Source of the DNA: Comamonas testosteroni
Lineage (GTDB): Bacteria > Pseudomonadota > Gammaproteobacteria > Burkholderiales > Burkholderiaceae_C
DNA: 64,000 nucleotides
Assembly (NCBI GenBank): GCA_008727115.1
Contig: CP044131.1
Span: 1,488,001-1,552,000, forward strand
Reading direction: 5' to 3'
The notes under the pieces are model-generated. The model did no database searches, had not been told where the DNA came from, and saw only the letters and a program-made list of their open reading frames with translations. Each line of letters begins with the position of its first letter. Within the stretch, counting starts at the first letter, position 1. Positions 30,301-39,419 of this stretch are shown in pieces. A program made the position numbers and the translations under genes.

Positions 30301-30593
30301 CTCTGGAAGCAGCCGGCCTGAGCGTGCAAGCAGTCAACAAGGTGGCCGAGGGCCGTCCTCACATCGTGGACATGATCAAGAATGGCGAAATCGCCATGGT
30401 CATCAACACCGTGGAAGACCGCCGCAACGCCATTGCCGACTCGCGCCAGATCCGTACCAGCGCTCTGCTGGCCCGCGTGACCACCTTCACCACCGCTTTT
30501 GGTGCGGAAGCCGCTGTCGAAGGCATGAAGGCCATGCGTGGCAACCTGGATGTGTACTCGGTGCAGGAGCTGCACGCTCAACTGCAGCCCTGA
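27345..30593 (+). CDS. carB: Carbamoyl-phosphate synthase large subunit
   Basis: 1082 residues, the usual length. Two homologous ATP-grasp halves: the first starts [22 protein letters not shown], the second [21 protein letters not shown] (parts cited). Each has the IEVNPR-type metal site ([19 protein letters not shown] and [19 protein letters not shown]), and a C-terminal allosteric MGS domain follows ([14 protein letters not shown]). The 150-bp gap after carA holds a hairpin but no gene. Confidence 0.98.
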   Translation: MPKRTDLKSILIIGAGPIVIGQACEFDYSGVQACKALREEGYKVILINSNPATIMTDPATADVTYIEPITWQTVEKIIAKERPDAILPTMGGQTALNCALDLWKHGVLDKYKVELIGAKPEAIDKAEDRLKFKDAMTKIGLGSARSGIAHSMDEAWEVQKSVGFPTVIRPSFTLGGTGGGIAYNSEEFETICKRGLEASPTNELLIEESLLGWKEYEMEVVRDKADNCIIICSIENLDPMGVHTGDSITVAPAQTMTDKEYQIMRDASLAVLREIGVDTGGSNVQFSVNPKDGRMIVIEMNPRVSRSSALASKATGFPIAKIAAKLAVGFTLDELKNEITGGKTPASFEPSIDYVVTKIPRFAFEKFPAADNRLTTQMKSVGEVMAIGRTFQESFQKALRGLEVGVDGMNEKTQDREILEKELGEPGPDRIWYVGDAFAAGWTLDEVHNITKIDKWFLVQIEEIIKIELDLDKLYAEKGEQALAAIDAATLRILKQKGFSDRRLAKLLHTTDKAVREARKALKVRPVFKRVDTCAGEFASSTAYMYSTYDEECEAAPSDKKKIMVLGGGPNRIGQGIEFDYCCVHAAMAMREDGYETIMVNCNPETVSTDYDTSDRLYFEPLTLEDVLEIVDVEQPHGVIVQYGGQTPLKLALGLEAEGVKIIGTSPDSIDAAEDRERFQKLLNELNLLQPPNATARTEEEALQHAASIGYPLVVRPSYVLGGRAMEIVHEQRDLERYMREAVKVSNDSPVLLDHFLSNAIECDVDCVRDREGKVFIGGVMEHIEQAGVHSGDSACSLPPYYLKPETVAEIKRQTAEMAHGLNVVGLMNVQFAIQERDGKDVIYVLEVNPRASRTVPFVSKATGIQLAKVAARCMVGDTLAEQGITKEVTPPYFSVKEAVFPFVKFPGVDTILGPEMKSTGEVMGVGKTFGEAFVKSQMGAGVHLPESGKVFLSVKNADKVRAVAVAKELVAMGYTLCATRGTAAALEAAGLSVQAVNKVAEGRPHIVDMIKNGEIAMVINTVEDRRNAIADSRQIRTSALLARVTTFTTAFGAEAAVEGMKAMRGNLDVYSVQELHAQLQP

Positions 30594-30600
30594 TCGTCAA

Positions 30601-30639
30601 GGCTGACCCGCCGCTGACCGCAAGCTCAGCCGGGTTTTA
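30601..30639 (+). terminator. Probable terminator after carB
   Basis: GGCTGA (30601-30606) pairs with TCAGCC (30626-30631), followed by GGGTTTT. The loop is long, so confidence is moderate. Confidence 0.5.
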
Positions 30640-30688
30640 CCGAGTTTTTGTCGAGTCAAACGCGGCATAATCATCGGTAATGTTTTTG

Positions 30689-30723
30689 AACCGCCGCGCG
30701 GCAACGTGCGGCGGTTTGCTTTT
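30689..30723 (+). terminator. Strong hairpin in the greA leader
   Basis: Perfect 9-bp stem AACCGCCGC (30689-30697) / GCGGCGGTT (30708-30716) with TTGCTTTT after it, about 100 bp before greA. It could end carB read-through or act as a leader terminator, as known for greA in E. coli. Confidence 0.55.
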
Positions 30724-30820
30724 GGGGCGCAGGCCCCTGTTTGACGTTGTGTCGGCCAGGGTCTGTGCGAGAAGTGTCGCGCGGTTGCGCGGCGTTTGCT
30801 GAATTTGTGGAGACTTTGAT

Positions 30821-31297
30821 ATGGCCACCATCCCAATTACCAAGCGCGGAGCAGAAAAGCTCAAGACCGAGCTGCAACGTCTGAAGACCGTGGAACGTCC
30901 CGCCGTCATTCAGGCGATTGCCGAAGCTCGTGCCCAGGGTGACCTGAGTGAAAACGCCGAATACGAGTCGGCCAAAGAACAGCAGGGCTTTATTGAAGGC
31001 CGTATTGCAGAGATCGAAGGCAAGCTGTCTGCTGCGCAGATCATTGACCCCACAGAGCTGGATGCAGGTGGTCGCGTGGTGTTTGGCACCACGGTCGATC
31101 TGGAAGATGAAGACAGTGGCGCTGCTGTGACCTACCAGATTGTGGGTGAAGACGAAGCCGACCTCAAACAAGGTCTGATCAATGTCTCCAGCCCCATCGC
31201 CCGTGCGCTGATCGGCAAAGAAGAGGGCGATACCGCCGTGGTGCAGGCACCCGGTGGTGAGCGTCGGTACGAGATCGTGGGCGTGAAGTACATCTGA
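30821..31297 (+). CDS. greA: Transcription elongation factor GreA
   Basis: Rescues backtracked RNA polymerase by stimulating transcript cleavage. It has 158 residues: an N-terminal coiled coil with the acidic tip [13 protein letters not shown] and a C-terminal FKBP-like domain ([29 protein letters not shown]; in part). GGAG precedes the ATG. Confidence 0.97.
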   Translation: MATIPITKRGAEKLKTELQRLKTVERPAVIQAIAEARAQGDLSENAEYESAKEQQGFIEGRIAEIEGKLSAAQIIDPTELDAGGRVVFGTTVDLEDEDSGAAVTYQIVGEDEADLKQGLINVSSPIARALIGKEEGDTAVVQAPGGERRYEIVGVKYI

Positions 31298-31299
31298 TC

Positions 31300-31386
31300 T
31301 CCCCCTGAGGCGCTTTGCGCCTTCCCCCTCTCTGCTTCGCGGAAGGGGACGACAGCATCGCTGCGCGGCGGCGCTTGCTTGCTGTC
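31300..31386 (+). repeat. REP-like compound hairpin repeat
   Basis: Three nested or adjacent stems: GGCGC/GCGCC (31309-31322), CCCCT with AGGGG across CTGCTTCGCG, and GACAGC/GCTGTC (31351-31386). The CCCCCTGAGGCGC...GCGCC core is of a kind common between genes in Comamonadaceae; that last point is from memory. Confidence 0.6.
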
Positions 31387-31423
31387 TCTTATTTAGGTTG
31401 CGCCAGTTTTGGGGCTAGTCACC

Positions 31424-31843
31424 ATGTTTGAACGCTTACCCTTCTTTTTTGCAGCTCTGTGGTGGGGCAGCTTGAGTGCCATCGGCTTTGTGGCTGTGCC
31501 CATGTTGTTCGCCAATCTGCCTGCGCCTGCCATGGCGGGGTTCATGGCGGCCAAGCTGTTTGCAGCGCAGACATGGATTTCTATAGCATGCTGCGCGCTT
31601 CTGCTGGTGTTTTCAAAGCGAAAACATGCTGAAAAGATTGAGCAGTGGGCGCAAGCAGCTATCGGTTTTGTGATTGCTGGCATGCTGCTGGCCCTGCTGG
31701 TGCAGTACGGCGTCTCGCCCAAGATTGTGGCGCGTGAGAACTTGAAGCTCTGGCACAGCGTGGGCACGGGCATGTACGCGCTGCAGTGGATTTGCGCGGC
31801 TATTGTTTTGTGGCGCCTGGCGGGTAGTCGCAAGCAGGCTTGA
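31424..31843 (+). CDS. Small integral membrane protein, DUF4149-like
   Basis: 139 residues with four hydrophobic segments (starting LPFFFAALWWGSLSAIGFV; SIACCALLLVF; AIGFVIAGMLLALLV; ALQWICAAIVLW). The pattern and the FVAVPMLFANL motif after the first helix fit DUF4149, a family of unknown function in proteobacteria. The ATG at 31424 was chosen over an upstream TTG. Confidence 0.75.
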   Translation: MFERLPFFFAALWWGSLSAIGFVAVPMLFANLPAPAMAGFMAAKLFAAQTWISIACCALLLVFSKRKHAEKIEQWAQAAIGFVIAGMLLALLVQYGVSPKIVARENLKLWHSVGTGMYALQWICAAIVLWRLAGSRKQA

Positions 31844-31883
31844 TCCAGCCCAAGCCCGCTCAATGGACGGGGAGTAAACTGCC

Positions 31884-32774
31884 ATGGTCATGGAATCTCA
31901 AATCGTAAAAATCGACGCGACCGACTGGCGTAATGTCCAAGGCCGCGATGAATGGACTGCGGCGGTTGAAGCCGGCAAGGTGCTTTATTTCCCGCAGCTG
32001 ACTTTTCAGCTCAGCGAGCAGGAAAAAGCGCTACTGCGCCCCGATGTGCGCGATCCCAAGACACGCAATATCAGTCTCAATGTCGATGGCTCGATCAAAG
32101 GCGTGGCGGGTGATGAAGTCACGCAGCGGCAGGTGGCTGCCATGGTCACGCGCTTTCGTGACCAGGCCACGGCACTGATTGCGGGCCTGTTCCCGGCCTA
32201 TATGCCTGTGGTGCGCATGGCGCCCACCAGCTATCGCCCCTCGCAGGTGGAAACGCGTGCCCAATCCTGGCGGGCCGATGACAAGCGCATGCATGTGGAT
32301 GCGTTTCCCTCGCGTCCCAATTACGGCGAGCGCATTTTGCGCGTCTTCACCAATGTGAACCCCGACGGCCAGCCGCGCGTGTGGCGTGTGGGCGAGCCGT
32401 TCACCGATGTCGCCAAGAAGTTTGTGCCGCGCGCCAAGCCCTACAGCGCGTGGCAGGCCAAGGCGCTTGAGCTGCTGCATGTGACCAAGTCCTATCGCAG
32501 CGAATATGACCATATGATGCTGCAGTTGCACGATGGCATGAAGGGCGATATGGACTATCAGCAAAACGCGCCGCAAGAGACGGTGCCGTTTGCCGCTGGA
32601 TCGACCTGGGTGTGCTTTTCCGACCAGGCCGTGCATGCGGTGATGTCGGGTCAGTACATGCTGGAGCAGACGCTGTTTCTGCCGCCCGGCAGCGAATACA
32701 ACCCTGCGGCCAGCCCGCTGTCCATACTTTCCCGCATGAAGGGACATCCGCTGGTAGATGCCAAATACCGATAA
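31884..32774 (+). CDS. Kdo hydroxylase family dioxygenase (KdoO-like)
   Basis: 296-residue Fe(II)/2-oxoglutarate oxygenase of the Kdo hydroxylase type, which converts an LPS inner-core Kdo sugar to Ko (D-glycero-D-talo-oct-2-ulosonate). Motifs include VLYFPQLTFQLSEQEKALL, RNISLN, the H-x-D iron site in KRMHVDAFPSRPNYGERILR and the distal His in FSDQAVHAVMSGQYMLEQT. This fits a betaproteobacterial LPS and the glycosyltransferase next door. Start is 31884 or 31890 (MVMES). Confidence 0.82.
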   Translation: MVMESQIVKIDATDWRNVQGRDEWTAAVEAGKVLYFPQLTFQLSEQEKALLRPDVRDPKTRNISLNVDGSIKGVAGDEVTQRQVAAMVTRFRDQATALIAGLFPAYMPVVRMAPTSYRPSQVETRAQSWRADDKRMHVDAFPSRPNYGERILRVFTNVNPDGQPRVWRVGEPFTDVAKKFVPRAKPYSAWQAKALELLHVTKSYRSEYDHMMLQLHDGMKGDMDYQQNAPQETVPFAAGSTWVCFSDQAVHAVMSGQYMLEQTLFLPPGSEYNPAASPLSILSRMKGHPLVDAKYR

Positions 32775-32794
32775 CTGCTTGCAGCGGGCCACAA

Positions 32795-32832
32795 AAAAGG
32801 CGTTGACCATAAGGTTCAACGCCTTTTGCTTT
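32795..32832. terminator. Bidirectional terminator between convergent genes
   Basis: Perfect 12-bp stem AAAAGGCGTTGA / TCAACGCCTTTT with further CC/GG pairs in the loop and T-rich or A-rich flanks on both sides. Confidence 0.88.
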
Positions 32833-32847
32833 TGAGGGCTGTGGTGA

Positions 32848-33606
32848 TCAGCCCCAAGCCTTTTCGATCCACTTGGCGGGCTCGATGTGGCGGAAACGTT
32901 TGTTGCGACGGCCTTCCAGTGCGTCGGGTGGGTTCACTTCGCCGTGGAAGATCACGATGCGTGCGTCTGCAGGCGGCACCGGCTCCTTCCAGTAATTGGT
33001 CGGCCACATGGGAATGCAGTAGTACTTGAAGCTGGGGCACCACTCGGCAGGCCAATAGTCCAGTTTGCCCTGCTTGTGCAGAAAGTGCGATAGGTACTCC
33101 TGCTCGTTGCGATACTTGGCCCGCATGGCTTCGGTGTTGGCGCGAAAGTAGTCCAGCACATCCGCATGCGCTCCCAACTCGAAACGGTAGACCGATGAGT
33201 TGCCGACAATGCGCTCGCCAAAACGCCAGAAACGCGGATAGTCGTGAATTATGCGGAATTCGCCCGGCAGCGTGAAGAACTCATCGAGGCTGCCCACGAT
33301 CACCACATCCAGGTCCAGGAATAATGCCTGGCCCTTTAGGCCATGTAGGTCGCGCTCAAAGGTGGTGAGCTTTTTCCAGGCTCCATCGCGCTGGCCGGGG
33401 GCCAGGTGAATATTGAGGTCTGGAATGGGCAGGCATTCCACTTCAGGGCGAACCCCTTCAGAGCTGTCGGTCAGGCAGACAAAGCGAAAATCTCCGCTGA
33501 GATGGCGGCGCACCATGGCATAGAGACGGTTGACGTACTCCGGGCCGTATTTGGTGCCCCATTTCATACAAAGAATGTGGCGTTGCTGCTGTGTGGTCTG
33601 AACCAT
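32848..33606 (-). CDS. Putative glycosyltransferase (DxD, GT-A type)
   Basis: 252 residues. ALFLDLDVVIVGSLDEFF carries a DLD metal-binding motif typical of GT-A glycosyltransferases, and the N-terminal CMKWGTKYGPEYVNRLYAM resembles a nucleotide-sugar fold start. The C-terminal VIFHGEVNPPDAL also fits. The sugar and acceptor are unknown; a role in LPS or capsule is inferred from the Kdo hydroxylase alongside. Confidence 0.7.
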   Translation of the reverse strand: MVQTTQQQRHILCMKWGTKYGPEYVNRLYAMVRRHLSGDFRFVCLTDSSEGVRPEVECLPIPDLNIHLAPGQRDGAWKKLTTFERDLHGLKGQALFLDLDVVIVGSLDEFFTLPGEFRIIHDYPRFWRFGERIVGNSSVYRFELGAHADVLDYFRANTEAMRAKYRNEQEYLSHFLHKQGKLDYWPAEWCPSFKYYCIPMWPTNYWKEPVPPADARIVIFHGEVNPPDALEGRRNKRFRHIEPAKWIEKAWG

Positions 33607-33666
33607 GTCTTGGCGGTCTCAGCGAAGAAAAAAGGCAAATAGGAAGGCTGGCAAAAGGGCGGGAGA

Positions 33667-34137
33667 TCAGTCCTTGCGACCCTTCTTGACAGATTTTTGC
33701 TTGGGCTTGGCGCGCTTGATCTGGCCGCCGGCCGTCAGGCGCTGGTTGCCCAGCACGCGCAGCTGCTTGACTTCGGGCTTGGCTCCGGCACGGCCGAACT
33801 TGAGCACCTTGACATCACGAGGGCCGGGCATGCGGTCTTCGTTGTGAGTGCGCTCTTTTTCGGGAATGGGGCGCCATAGCACCAGCAGCTTGCCGATGTG
33901 CTGGATGGGAGCGGCATTGAGCTCATCGCAAAGTTGTTGATAAATTTGCTCGCGGGCTGCGCGGTCATCGCCAAAGACGCGGACCTTGATCAGACCATGG
34001 GCATTGAGTGCAGCGTCCACTTCCTTCTGAACGGAAGCGGTCAGGCCATCGCCACCGATGAGGACAACGGGGTCCAGATGGTGGGCTTCGGCGCGGTGTT
34101 CCCGGCGCTCTGCGGGAGTTAATTCAATTTGGGGCAT
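33667..34137 (-). CDS. yhbY: CRM-domain ribosome assembly protein YhbY
   Basis: RNA-binding protein tied to 50S assembly. It has 156 residues: CRM domain LTPAERREHRAEAHHLDPVV with the loop LIGGDGLT (GxxG variant), LIKVRVFGDDR and HIGKLLVLWRP, then a longer basic tail ending KSVKKGRKD. It is divergent from rlmE across 32 bp, the arrangement found in many proteobacteria. Confidence 0.92.
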   Translation of the reverse strand: MPQIELTPAERREHRAEAHHLDPVVLIGGDGLTASVQKEVDAALNAHGLIKVRVFGDDRAAREQIYQQLCDELNAAPIQHIGKLLVLWRPIPEKERTHNEDRMPGPRDVKVLKFGRAGAKPEVKQLRVLGNQRLTAGGQIKRAKPKQKSVKKGRKD

Positions 34138-34169
34138 ACCCGTATTATCAAGGCTGCGAGAATTCAGGC

Positions 34170-34832
34170 ATGAAAACCAAAACCAAAAGCAAGAAGGTCA
34201 ATAAGAATTGGCTGCACGATCACGTCAATGACCCGTATGTGAAGGCCGCTCAAAAGGACGGCTATCGTGCACGCGCGGCCTACAAGCTCAAGGAAATTGA
34301 CGAGTCTCTCAAGCTGATCCAGCCTGGGCATACCGTGGTGGACCTGGGGTGCGCTCCAGGGGCCTGGAGTCAGTATGTGCGCCGTCGTCTGTCACCTCAT
34401 GGTGCCGCAATGGGGGAGCTCAATGGTCGCATCATCTCGCTGGATCTGTTGCCCATGGAGCCCATAGAGGGCGTGCATTACATTCAGGGCGATTTCCGGG
34501 AAGAGTCGGTGCTGGCCCTGCTGGAAGAGGCGATGGGGGGCGGCAAGGCCGATGTGGTGGTATCTGATATGGCCCCCAATCTGTCGGGCCATGGAGCCAC
34601 GGACGGGGCGCGGGTCGCGGTTCTCATCGAGATGGCCGTTGACTTCGCCCTGCACAACATGAAGCAGGACGGCACGCTGGTGGTCAAGCTGTTTCACGGC
34701 AGTGGCTATAACGAGCTTGTGGATTTGTTCAAGCAGACCTTCAAGGTGGTCAAGCCAATCAAGCCCAAGGCTTCGCGGGATCGATCCGCCGAAATTTTCC
34801 TGGTCGGCATGGGCTTGAAATCACTGGGTTGA
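34170..34832 (+). CDS. rlmE: 23S rRNA (uridine-2'-O) methyltransferase RlmE
   Basis: Methylates U2552 of 23S rRNA. It has 220 residues with RAAYKLKEIDE (catalytic K), the AdoMet loop VVDLGCAPGAWSQY, the catalytic Asp in VVSDMAPNLSGH and the Lys in GTLVVKLFHG. It lies before ftsH as in E. coli, with a 247-bp promoter region between. Confidence 0.96.
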   Translation: MKTKTKSKKVNKNWLHDHVNDPYVKAAQKDGYRARAAYKLKEIDESLKLIQPGHTVVDLGCAPGAWSQYVRRRLSPHGAAMGELNGRIISLDLLPMEPIEGVHYIQGDFREESVLALLEEAMGGGKADVVVSDMAPNLSGHGATDGARVAVLIEMAVDFALHNMKQDGTLVVKLFHGSGYNELVDLFKQTFKVVKPIKPKASRDRSAEIFLVGMGLKSLG

Positions 34833-34997
34833 TACTGTTCTGGCACTGGCATAGGGACATTTGACCTCATGCTTTACTGTAGAAAGCCAGCCAAACTGAT
34901 AGCGCAAAGCGCTGATAAAACAGTGGCTTAGAGGCTGTTGGGTCCGGCCTGTGACGTTGCCTATGGTTGCCATAGGGGGAAATAGCCGTCATAAGTG

Positions 34998-35025
34998 CTT
35001 GAAACACCTAAAATGAACCTCAACT
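34998..35025 (+). promoter_or_regulatory. Candidate sigma-32 heat-shock promoter of ftsH
   Basis: CTTGAA (34998-35003), 14-nt spacer, CCTCAACT (35018-35025), against the consensus CTTGAA-N13-15-CCCCATNT. The -35 is perfect and the -10 matches five of seven defined bases. ftsH is a known heat-shock gene. Confidence 0.5.
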
Positions 35026-35079
35026 AGGTCCAGAGTCCCCTTTGGGCCTTTATGTCTGAATATTCCTTTGGAGCCCCGC

Positions 35080-37002
35080 TTGAACAATCAGTGGTTTTCA
35101 AAAGTCGCCGTCTGGCTGGTCATCGCCATGGTGCTGTTTACGGTGTTCAAACAGTTTGACACCCGAGGCGCTGGCGGTGCCTCTCATGTCGGCTACTCGG
35201 AATTCCTGGAGCAGGTGCGCAACAATCGCATCAAGAGCGCAACCATTCAGGAAGGTGCTGGAGGCACGGAAGTGGTCGCCACCACCACCGATGATCGCAA
35301 GATCCGCACCACTGCGACCTACTTGGATCGTGGCCTGGTTGGCGATCTCATCAACAACAACGTCAAGTTTGACGTCAAGCCCCGTGAAGAAGGCTCGCTG
35401 CTCATGACACTGCTCGTGAGCTGGGGTCCCATGTTGCTGTTGATCGGCGTATGGGTGTACTTCATGCGCCAGATGCAGGGCGGTGGCAAGGGCGGTGCAT
35501 TCAGCTTTGGCAAGTCCAAGGCGCGCATGCTCGACGAGAATAGCAACACCGTCACCTTTGCTGATGTGGCCGGTGCGGATGAAGCCAAGGAAGAGGTCAA
35601 GGAAGTCGTGGACTTCCTCAAGGACCCCAACAAGTTCCAGAAGCTCGGCGGGCGTATTCCTCGTGGACTGTTGCTGGTTGGCCCTCCCGGTACCGGTAAG
35701 ACCCTGCTGGCCAAGTCCATCGCGGGCGAAGCCAAGGTTCCTTTCTTCTCCATCTCTGGCTCCGACTTCGTGGAAATGTTCGTCGGTGTGGGCGCAGCCC
35801 GTGTGCGCGACATGTTCGAGAACGCCAAGAAGAATGCTCCTTGCATCATCTTCATCGATGAAATCGACGCCGTTGGTCGTCAGCGCGGCGCCGGCATGGG
35901 CGGCGGCAACGACGAGCGTGAGCAGACTCTGAACCAGATGCTGGTCGAGATGGATGGTTTCGAGACCAACCTTGGCGTGATCGTCGTGGCTGCGACTAAC
36001 CGTCCCGATATTCTGGATGCCGCCTTGCTGCGCCCGGGGCGCTTTGACCGTCAGGTCTATGTGACGTTGCCCGATATCCGTGGTCGCGAGCAGATCCTGA
36101 ATGTGCACATGCGCAAGATTCCCGTCGGCCAAGACGTGAATCCGGCCATCATTGCACGTGGTACGCCCGGCATGTCTGGCGCTGACTTGGCCAATCTGTG
36201 CAACGAAGCTGCTTTGATGGCTGCACGCCGCAATGCGCGCACTGTCGAAATGCAAGACTTCGAGAAGGCCAAGGACAAGATCATCATGGGCCCCGAGCGC
36301 AAGACCATGGTCATGCCCGAGGAAGAGCGTCGCAACACTGCGTACCACGAGGCAGGCCACGCCTTGATCGGCAAGCTGCTGCCCAAGTGCGATCCCGTGC
36401 ACAAGGTCACCATCATCCCACGCGGCCGTGCACTGGGTGTGACCATGAGCCTGCCTGAGAAGGATCGCTACTCCTATGACAAGGAGTACATGCTCAACCA
36501 GATCGCCATGCTGTTTGGTGGACGTATTGCTGAAGAAGTGTTCATGAACCAGATGACGACTGGCGCATCGAATGACTTCGAGCGCGCCACGCAGATTGCA
36601 CGTGACATGGTGACGCGCTATGGCATGAGCGATGCGCTGGGCACCATGGTCTACTCCGAGCAGGAGGGCGAGCCTTTCCTGGGGCGTACTTTCAGCCGTG
36701 GCTCCAACTTGTCAGAGTCCACCATGCAAAAGGTGGACGATGAGGTGCGTCGCATCATTGACGAGCAGTACGCACTGGCTCGCAAGTTGATTGAAGACAA
36801 CAGCGACAAAATGCATGCCATGGCCAAGGCCATGCTTGATTGGGAAACCATTGATGCAGAGCAATTGGATGACATCATGGCCGGAAAGGAGCCCCGTCCT
36901 CCCAAGGATTGGACGCCTCGCAATCCTCCTTCATCGGATGGTGGTAACTCGTCAGGCGGCACCCCAGCTGCCAGTGCAGATCCTGCACCGACAGCTGCTT
37001 AA
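35080..37002 (+). CDS. ftsH: ATP-dependent zinc metalloprotease FtsH, TTG start
   Basis: Inner-membrane AAA+ protease for quality control and LpxC/sigma-32 turnover. It has 640 residues, an N-terminal helix ([16 protein letters not shown]), a periplasmic part, a second helix, Walker A GPPGTGKT, Walker [13 protein letters not shown], the SRH region and zinc motif HEAGH. Start is TTG at 35080 (MNNQWFSKV) with GGAG 6 bases upstream; another TTG lies at 35068. It controls LpxC, linking it to the lipid A genes earlier in the window. Confidence 0.96.
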   Translation: MNNQWFSKVAVWLVIAMVLFTVFKQFDTRGAGGASHVGYSEFLEQVRNNRIKSATIQEGAGGTEVVATTTDDRKIRTTATYLDRGLVGDLINNNVKFDVKPREEGSLLMTLLVSWGPMLLLIGVWVYFMRQMQGGGKGGAFSFGKSKARMLDENSNTVTFADVAGADEAKEEVKEVVDFLKDPNKFQKLGGRIPRGLLLVGPPGTGKTLLAKSIAGEAKVPFFSISGSDFVEMFVGVGAARVRDMFENAKKNAPCIIFIDEIDAVGRQRGAGMGGGNDEREQTLNQMLVEMDGFETNLGVIVVAATNRPDILDAALLRPGRFDRQVYVTLPDIRGREQILNVHMRKIPVGQDVNPAIIARGTPGMSGADLANLCNEAALMAARRNARTVEMQDFEKAKDKIIMGPERKTMVMPEEERRNTAYHEAGHALIGKLLPKCDPVHKVTIIPRGRALGVTMSLPEKDRYSYDKEYMLNQIAMLFGGRIAEEVFMNQMTTGASNDFERATQIARDMVTRYGMSDALGTMVYSEQEGEPFLGRTFSRGSNLSESTMQKVDDEVRRIIDEQYALARKLIEDNSDKMHAMAKAMLDWETIDAEQLDDIMAGKEPRPPKDWTPRNPPSSDGGNSSGGTPAASADPAPTAA

Positions 37003-37020
37003 AATAGCTTGCATATGACC

Positions 37021-37049
37021 AAAGGTCCTTAGGGACCTTTTGTTTTTTT
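37021..37049 (+). terminator. Terminator after ftsH
   Basis: AAAGGTCC (37021-37028), loop TTAG, GGACCTTT (37033-37040), then TGTTTTTTT. Confidence 0.88.
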
Positions 37050-37064
37050 CATGATTGGACTTTT

Positions 37065-37913
37065 ATGTCGCCACAGTGGCAAACCTCGCGCTTTCTTTTG
37101 CAGCTGGACAAGCCCCAGGTCATGGGGATTGTGAATGTGACGCCAGATTCCTTTTCGGATGGCGGCAAGCATGCAGGTGTGTCTTTGGCCATGAAGCATG
37201 CGGAGCTGCTGCTCAGGCAAGGGGCGCATATTCTGGATATAGGGGGTGAGTCCACCAGGCCTGGCTCACCTGCAGTAGTGCTGGAAGAAGAGCTGAAACG
37301 GGTGCTGCCCGTAGTGCGTGAAGCTGTGAAACTGGGCGTGCCCATTTCCATCGATACCTACAAGGCCGAGGTGATGGCAGCTTCGTTGGATCTTGGGGCG
37401 GACATCATCAATGACATCTGGGCACTGCGTCAGCCCGGTACATTCGAGGTGGTGAGCGGGCATGGTGACTGCGGCATCTGCCTGATGCACATGCACAGGA
37501 CCCCTCAGGATATGCACTTGAATCACATGCAGGGGGATGCAGTTCTGCAGGTTCGAGATTTCTTATGGCAGACCACTCAGCCTTTGATGGCGGCCGGCGT
37601 TGCTCGCTCGCGCATTGTCTGGGATTACGGGATTGGCTTTGGAAAAAGCGTGGCACAAAATTTTGCTTTGCTTGCGAATCAACAGGCATTGCTGGAACTA
37701 GACTTTCCGCTGCTGGCCGGGTGGTCACGCAAGGGATCTTTGGGACAAGTCTCAGGCTTGTCGGTTGACGAGCGCATGGTGCCCAGTGTGGCTGCGGCTT
37801 TGCTGGCAGTCGAGCGCGGGGCGAGGGTCGTGCGTGTGCACGATGTCAAAGAGACAGTGGCTGCACTGGCAGTCTGGCAGGCGATGCATGATGCGCAAGC
37901 GTCTCAGGCCTGA
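37065..37913 (+). CDS. folP: Dihydropteroate synthase
   Basis: Folate synthesis enzyme and sulfonamide target. It has 282 residues with GIVNVTPDSFSDGG, DIGGESTRPGS, ISIDTYKAEV, DIINDIWALR and the C-terminal RVHDVKETVAAL. The ATG is 12 bp after the ftsH terminator's T tract, with no good ribosome binding site. The order ftsH-folP-glmM is widely conserved. Confidence 0.97.
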   Translation: MSPQWQTSRFLLQLDKPQVMGIVNVTPDSFSDGGKHAGVSLAMKHAELLLRQGAHILDIGGESTRPGSPAVVLEEELKRVLPVVREAVKLGVPISIDTYKAEVMAASLDLGADIINDIWALRQPGTFEVVSGHGDCGICLMHMHRTPQDMHLNHMQGDAVLQVRDFLWQTTQPLMAAGVARSRIVWDYGIGFGKSVAQNFALLANQQALLELDFPLLAGWSRKGSLGQVSGLSVDERMVPSVAAALLAVERGARVVRVHDVKETVAALAVWQAMHDAQASQA

Positions 37914-37951
37914 TGACAGAGTATTGAATCTAAAAAAAGGACAGCGAGAAA

Positions 37952-39286
37952 ATGGCACGACAGTATTTCGGCACCGATGGGATTCGCGGCACGGTGGGCA
38001 AGTCTCCCATCACGCCTGACTTTGCTCTGCGTCTAGCGCATGCGGTGGGGCGTGTGCTGCGGCGCACGCAAGAGCGTCCTCTGGTCCTGATTGGCAAAGA
38101 CACTCGCATTTCCGGCTACATGCTCGAGAGTGCGCTGGAATCAGGCTTTAACTCTGCAGGCGTGGACGTCATGCTGCTCGGGCCTTTGCCTACGCCGGGC
38201 GTTGCCTATCTGACGCGGGCCCAGCGTGCCAGTCTGGGTGTGGTGATCAGCGCCAGCCACAATCCGTTTTATGACAATGGCATCAAGTTTTTCAGCGCAG
38301 AAGGCACCAAGCTGTCAGACGCCTGGGAAGAGGATGTCGAGGCTGCGCTCAAGGAGGATCCAGCTTGGGCGGATTCCGCCTCTCTGGGCAAAGCACAGCG
38401 GCTGTCCGATGCCGCCGGTCGCTATATCGAGTTCTGCAAGAGCACCTTTGATCACAGCCTGACTTTGCGTGGCCTGAAGATCGTGGTGGATGCCGCACAT
38501 GGTGCGGCCTATCAGATCGCTCCCAAGGTGTTCCATGAGCTGGGGGCCAATGTCGTGGCCATTGGCTGCACACCAGACGGTCTCAATATCAACGAGGGAG
38601 TAGGTGCCACTCATCCCGAAGCGCTGGTGCGCGCCGTGCGTGCCAATAATGCGGATTACGGTGTGGCGCTGGACGGCGATGCCGACCGCTTGCAGCTCGT
38701 TGATGCGCAAGGGCGTCTCTACAACGGTGATGAGTTGCTTTATCTGATGGCCGCAGATCGTTTAGCCCATGGCGAGGCCGTACCTGGTGTCGCCGGCACC
38801 CTGATGACCAATATGGCCGTTGAGCAAGCGCTCAAGCAGCGTGGTGTGGGCTTTGTGCGCGCAAAAGTGGGTGATCGCTATGTTCTGGAAGCCCTGCATG
38901 CCAACGACTGGCAGCTGGGGGGTGAGGGCTCAGGGCATTTGCTGGCTCTGGACAAGCACACCACGGGCGATGGTCTGGTCAGTGCGTTGCAGGTGCTGCA
39001 AGCCTGCGTGCGCTCCCAGAAAACCATTGCACAGTGGCTGGAGCCAGTGACTCTGTTCCCCCAGGTCATGATCAATGTGCGCCTGCAGCCGGGGCAGGAC
39101 TGGAAGAGCAATGCCAAGCTGCCGCTGGAGCAGGCAGAAGTTGAGAAGCAACTGGGCAGTGATGGCCGGGTGCTGATTCGCCCCAGTGGTACGGAGCCGC
39201 TGGTGCGCGTCATGGTGGAAGCCAAAGATGCGGCCGTGGCAAGCAATTGCGCCGAGCGTCTGGCCGAAATCGTCAGAGCCAGCTGA
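37952..39286 (+). CDS. glmM: Phosphoglucosamine mutase
   Basis: Interconverts glucosamine-6-P and glucosamine-1-P for UDP-GlcNAc, the precursor of peptidoglycan and of lipid A. It has 444 residues: [11 protein letters not shown], catalytic Ser102 in [18 protein letters not shown], metal site ALDGDADRL and the phosphate-binding [21 protein letters not shown] lies 10 bases before the ATG. Confidence 0.98.
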   Translation: MARQYFGTDGIRGTVGKSPITPDFALRLAHAVGRVLRRTQERPLVLIGKDTRISGYMLESALESGFNSAGVDVMLLGPLPTPGVAYLTRAQRASLGVVISASHNPFYDNGIKFFSAEGTKLSDAWEEDVEAALKEDPAWADSASLGKAQRLSDAAGRYIEFCKSTFDHSLTLRGLKIVVDAAHGAAYQIAPKVFHELGANVVAIGCTPDGLNINEGVGATHPEALVRAVRANNADYGVALDGDADRLQLVDAQGRLYNGDELLYLMAADRLAHGEAVPGVAGTLMTNMAVEQALKQRGVGFVRAKVGDRYVLEALHANDWQLGGEGSGHLLALDKHTTGDGLVSALQVLQACVRSQKTIAQWLEPVTLFPQVMINVRLQPGQDWKSNAKLPLEQAEVEKQLGSDGRVLIRPSGTEPLVRVMVEAKDAAVASNCAERLAEIVRAS

Positions 39287-39329
39287 GCCGGGGCAAAACT
39301 CGGTGACAGTCATTGCTGTGAAGTGAAGC

Positions 39330-39347
39330 CTGTCACTGAGAAGTCAT
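39330..39347 (+). promoter_or_regulatory. Pho box upstream of ppk
   Basis: CTGTCAC-TGAG-AAGTCAT: two 7-bp PhoB half-sites in direct repeat with the usual 4-bp spacer (6/7 and 5/7 against CTGTCAT), 72 bp before the ppk start. It places ppk in the Pho regulon by inference. Confidence 0.65.
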
Positions 39348-39419
39348 TGAATTGACACAAATACTGGGCAGACTCAGAACATGCCCTGATGGGCGTTTCA
39401 AGCTTTTGTAGCTGCTGAT

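Noticed and set aside
27363-30581. A 1072-codon open frame opposite carB
   Set aside because: It is the antisense of a conserved gene, a usual by-product of GC-rich codon use, with no start signals or homology. The same applies to the long antisense frames opposite the DUF349 gene, rnr, rpsB-tsf and ftsH.
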